A DNA stretch of 6,539 bases, from assembly GCA_943326215.1 (NCBI GenBank), contig CALPSK010000052.1, positions 1 through 6,539 on the forward strand, written 5' to 3'. The position numbers were made by a program, and so were the translations under genes. The stretch is from Sediminibacterium ginsengisoli. GTDB taxonomy: Bacteria > Bacteroidota > Bacteroidia > Chitinophagales > Chitinophagaceae. Below, one piece after another: positions 6,047 to 6,539 of this stretch (within the stretch, counting starts at the first letter, position 1; every line of letters starts with the position of its first letter). The notes under the pieces are model-generated. The model ran no database searches. It saw only the letters and a program-made list of their open reading frames with translations, and was not told where the DNA came from.

Positions 6047-6153
6047 ATATAATGTCCCTTTTCTAAGAATCTGCTTAAAAATAGGCTAGAATTGCCAAAA
6101 AACAGTTAATCCAGGCTCAAAACTTTGGTCTAATGAGCAGCCATCTATTTATA

Positions 6154-6222
6154 ACTGATTGATTTTCAGTACCTATTTAGTATCATCTATTTTACGATAC
6201 AAAATTATTATTGATTATCAAT
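6154..6222. promoter_or_regulatory. Cluster of three short dyads in the divergent spacer
   Basis: The 315-bp gap between the amidohydrolase and rplM (6047-6361) holds no gene I can support. In its AT-rich centre lie three perfect inverted repeats in tandem: ACTGA/TCAGT (6154-6158 and 6166-6170), GTATC/GATAC (6180-6184 and 6196-6200), and the near-continuous dyad ATTGATTATCAAT (6210-6222). The second and third flank or overlap the minus-strand promoter candidate, a place for operators. Short dyads arise by chance in AT-rich DNA. 6047-6150 shows nothing else clear. Confidence 0.25.
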
Positions 6223-6232
6223 TAGTTACAAA
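6200..6232 (-). promoter_or_regulatory. Two-box Bacteroidota-type promoter candidate for the amidohydrolase
   Basis: On the minus strand TTTG (6232-6229) is followed after 21 bp by TAATTTTG (6207-6200), matching both -33 (TTG) and -7 (TAnnTTTG) at an allowed spacing. Transcription would start near 6193, leaving a leader of about 147 nt before the ATG at 6046, which is long for this window. Confidence 0.45.
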
Positions 6233-6261
6233 GACATGATATAAAAACAAAGCCCAAATTA

Positions 6262-6293
6262 TTGGGAAAAGACAAAATCCCCCCTTACCTTCG
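6262..6293 (+). promoter_or_regulatory. Two-box promoter candidate for rplM
   Basis: TTG at 6262-6264 is followed after 21 bp by TACCTTCG at 6286-6293, matching TAnnTTTG with TTCG for TTTG, the same variant as before pheS. Transcription would begin around 6299, giving a leader of about 60 nt. The TTG is one arm of a small palindrome CCCAA-ATTA-TTGGG (6253-6266) that could serve as an operator. Confidence 0.45.
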
Positions 6294-6299
6294 CCCTCC

Positions 6300-6361
6300 C
6301 TTATAAAACAGGGATATTTTATGGCTGTCGGGATAGCGCAGCCTCATTAAAACAAAGAATT
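6300..6361 (+). promoter_or_regulatory. rplM 5' leader with hairpin and 9-codon ORF
   Basis: In the expected leader, GGCTG (6323-6327) pairs with CAGCC (6339-6343) around an 11-base loop. A competing hairpin, GCTGT (6324-6328) with ATAGC (6333-6337) around a CGGG tetraloop, uses the same 5' bases. The hairpin region is also a 9-codon ORF, ATG at 6321 to TAA at 6348-6350 (MAVGIAQPH), ending 11 bp before the rplM start. Ribosomal protein L13 operons are autoregulated in some bacteria, so a leader control element is plausible here; this is inferred. Confidence 0.35.
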
Positions 6362-6539
6362 ATGAGTAAACTACATTTCACCACGAAGCACGCCAACGCG
6401 GCTACCGTTCAACATGGCTGGTACATTGTTGATGGTACTAATCAAACCGTAGGACGTATTGCTTCAAAAATCGCAGCTGTTCTACGTGGTAAGAACAAAG
6501 CTTATTACACACCGCACGTTGATTGCGGAGACTATGTAA
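6362..6539 (+). CDS. rplM: Large-subunit ribosomal protein L13 (uL13), N-terminal part, truncated by window edge
   Basis: uL13 is an early-assembly protein of the 50S subunit that binds 23S rRNA. Fifty-nine complete codons are visible of roughly 145. The start [20 protein letters not shown] fits the Bacteroidota form, and [25 protein letters not shown] followed by [12 protein letters not shown] is the conserved L13 core (the family's VGRLAS and ALRGK-type motifs). The ATG at 6362 is the only sensible start. Codon choice appears less AT-biased than in the neighbours (many GCC, ACC, CGT and GGC codons), as expected of a highly expressed gene. rpsI (S9) normally follows, but it lies beyond the window. 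A promoter candidate and a structured leader precede it. Confidence 0.95.
   Translation, partial: MSKLHFTTKHANAATVQHGWYIVDGTNQTVGRIASKIAAVLRGKNKAYYTPHVDCGDYV

Noticed and set aside
1..6539. CRISPR array, tRNA/rRNA genes, insertion sequence or phage genes
   Set aside because: I searched by eye for regular repeats, CCA-ended cloverleafs, transposase or integrase motifs and terminal inverted repeats, and saw none.

Overview
The window is an AT-rich piece of a Bacteroidota chromosome, most likely from the Chitinophagales/Chitinophagaceae. The lineage call rests on four things: a DUF4290 protein (a Bacteroidota-restricted family) next to murA; a membrane protein of the MEVHHH-start type common in that order; promoter-like boxes of the Bacteroidota form TAnnTTTG instead of E. 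coli-type -35/-10 boxes; and few or no Shine-Dalgarno sequences. The genus cannot be fixed from the sequence alone.

Layout. Minus strand, left end: murA (its first 133 codons; it runs off the edge) preceded by a DUF4290 gene, apparently one operon read leftwards. A 53-bp divergent spacer separates these from pheS (phenylalanyl-tRNA synthetase alpha) and recO (recombination mediator), 9 bp apart and probably cotranscribed. Next comes a hypothetical membrane-anchored protein whose reading frame closes at 3550. Its coding sense continues in the -1 frame to 3801, across an exact U UUU UUA heptamer. A possible 27-codon hydrophobic small ORF abuts it on the minus strand. Then comes a lipoprotein glycerophosphodiester phosphodiesterase (plus), which converges on an amidohydrolase/deaminase (minus) across a short perfect inverted repeat. 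A 315-bp divergent regulatory region leads to rplM (ribosomal protein L13), cut by the right edge after 59 codons.

Functionally this is mostly core housekeeping: peptidoglycan precursor synthesis, tRNA charging, DNA repair, phosphodiester salvage, a nucleoside- or base-deaminase-like enzyme, and translation. There is no sign of phage, IS, CRISPR, tRNA or rRNA. No new multi-gene system is evident. The points most worth a second look are the possible programmed -1 frameshift at 3538-3544, Asp in place of the fosfomycin-target Cys in MurA, the structured rplM leader with a 9-codon ORF, and the small ORFs in 3802-3933.
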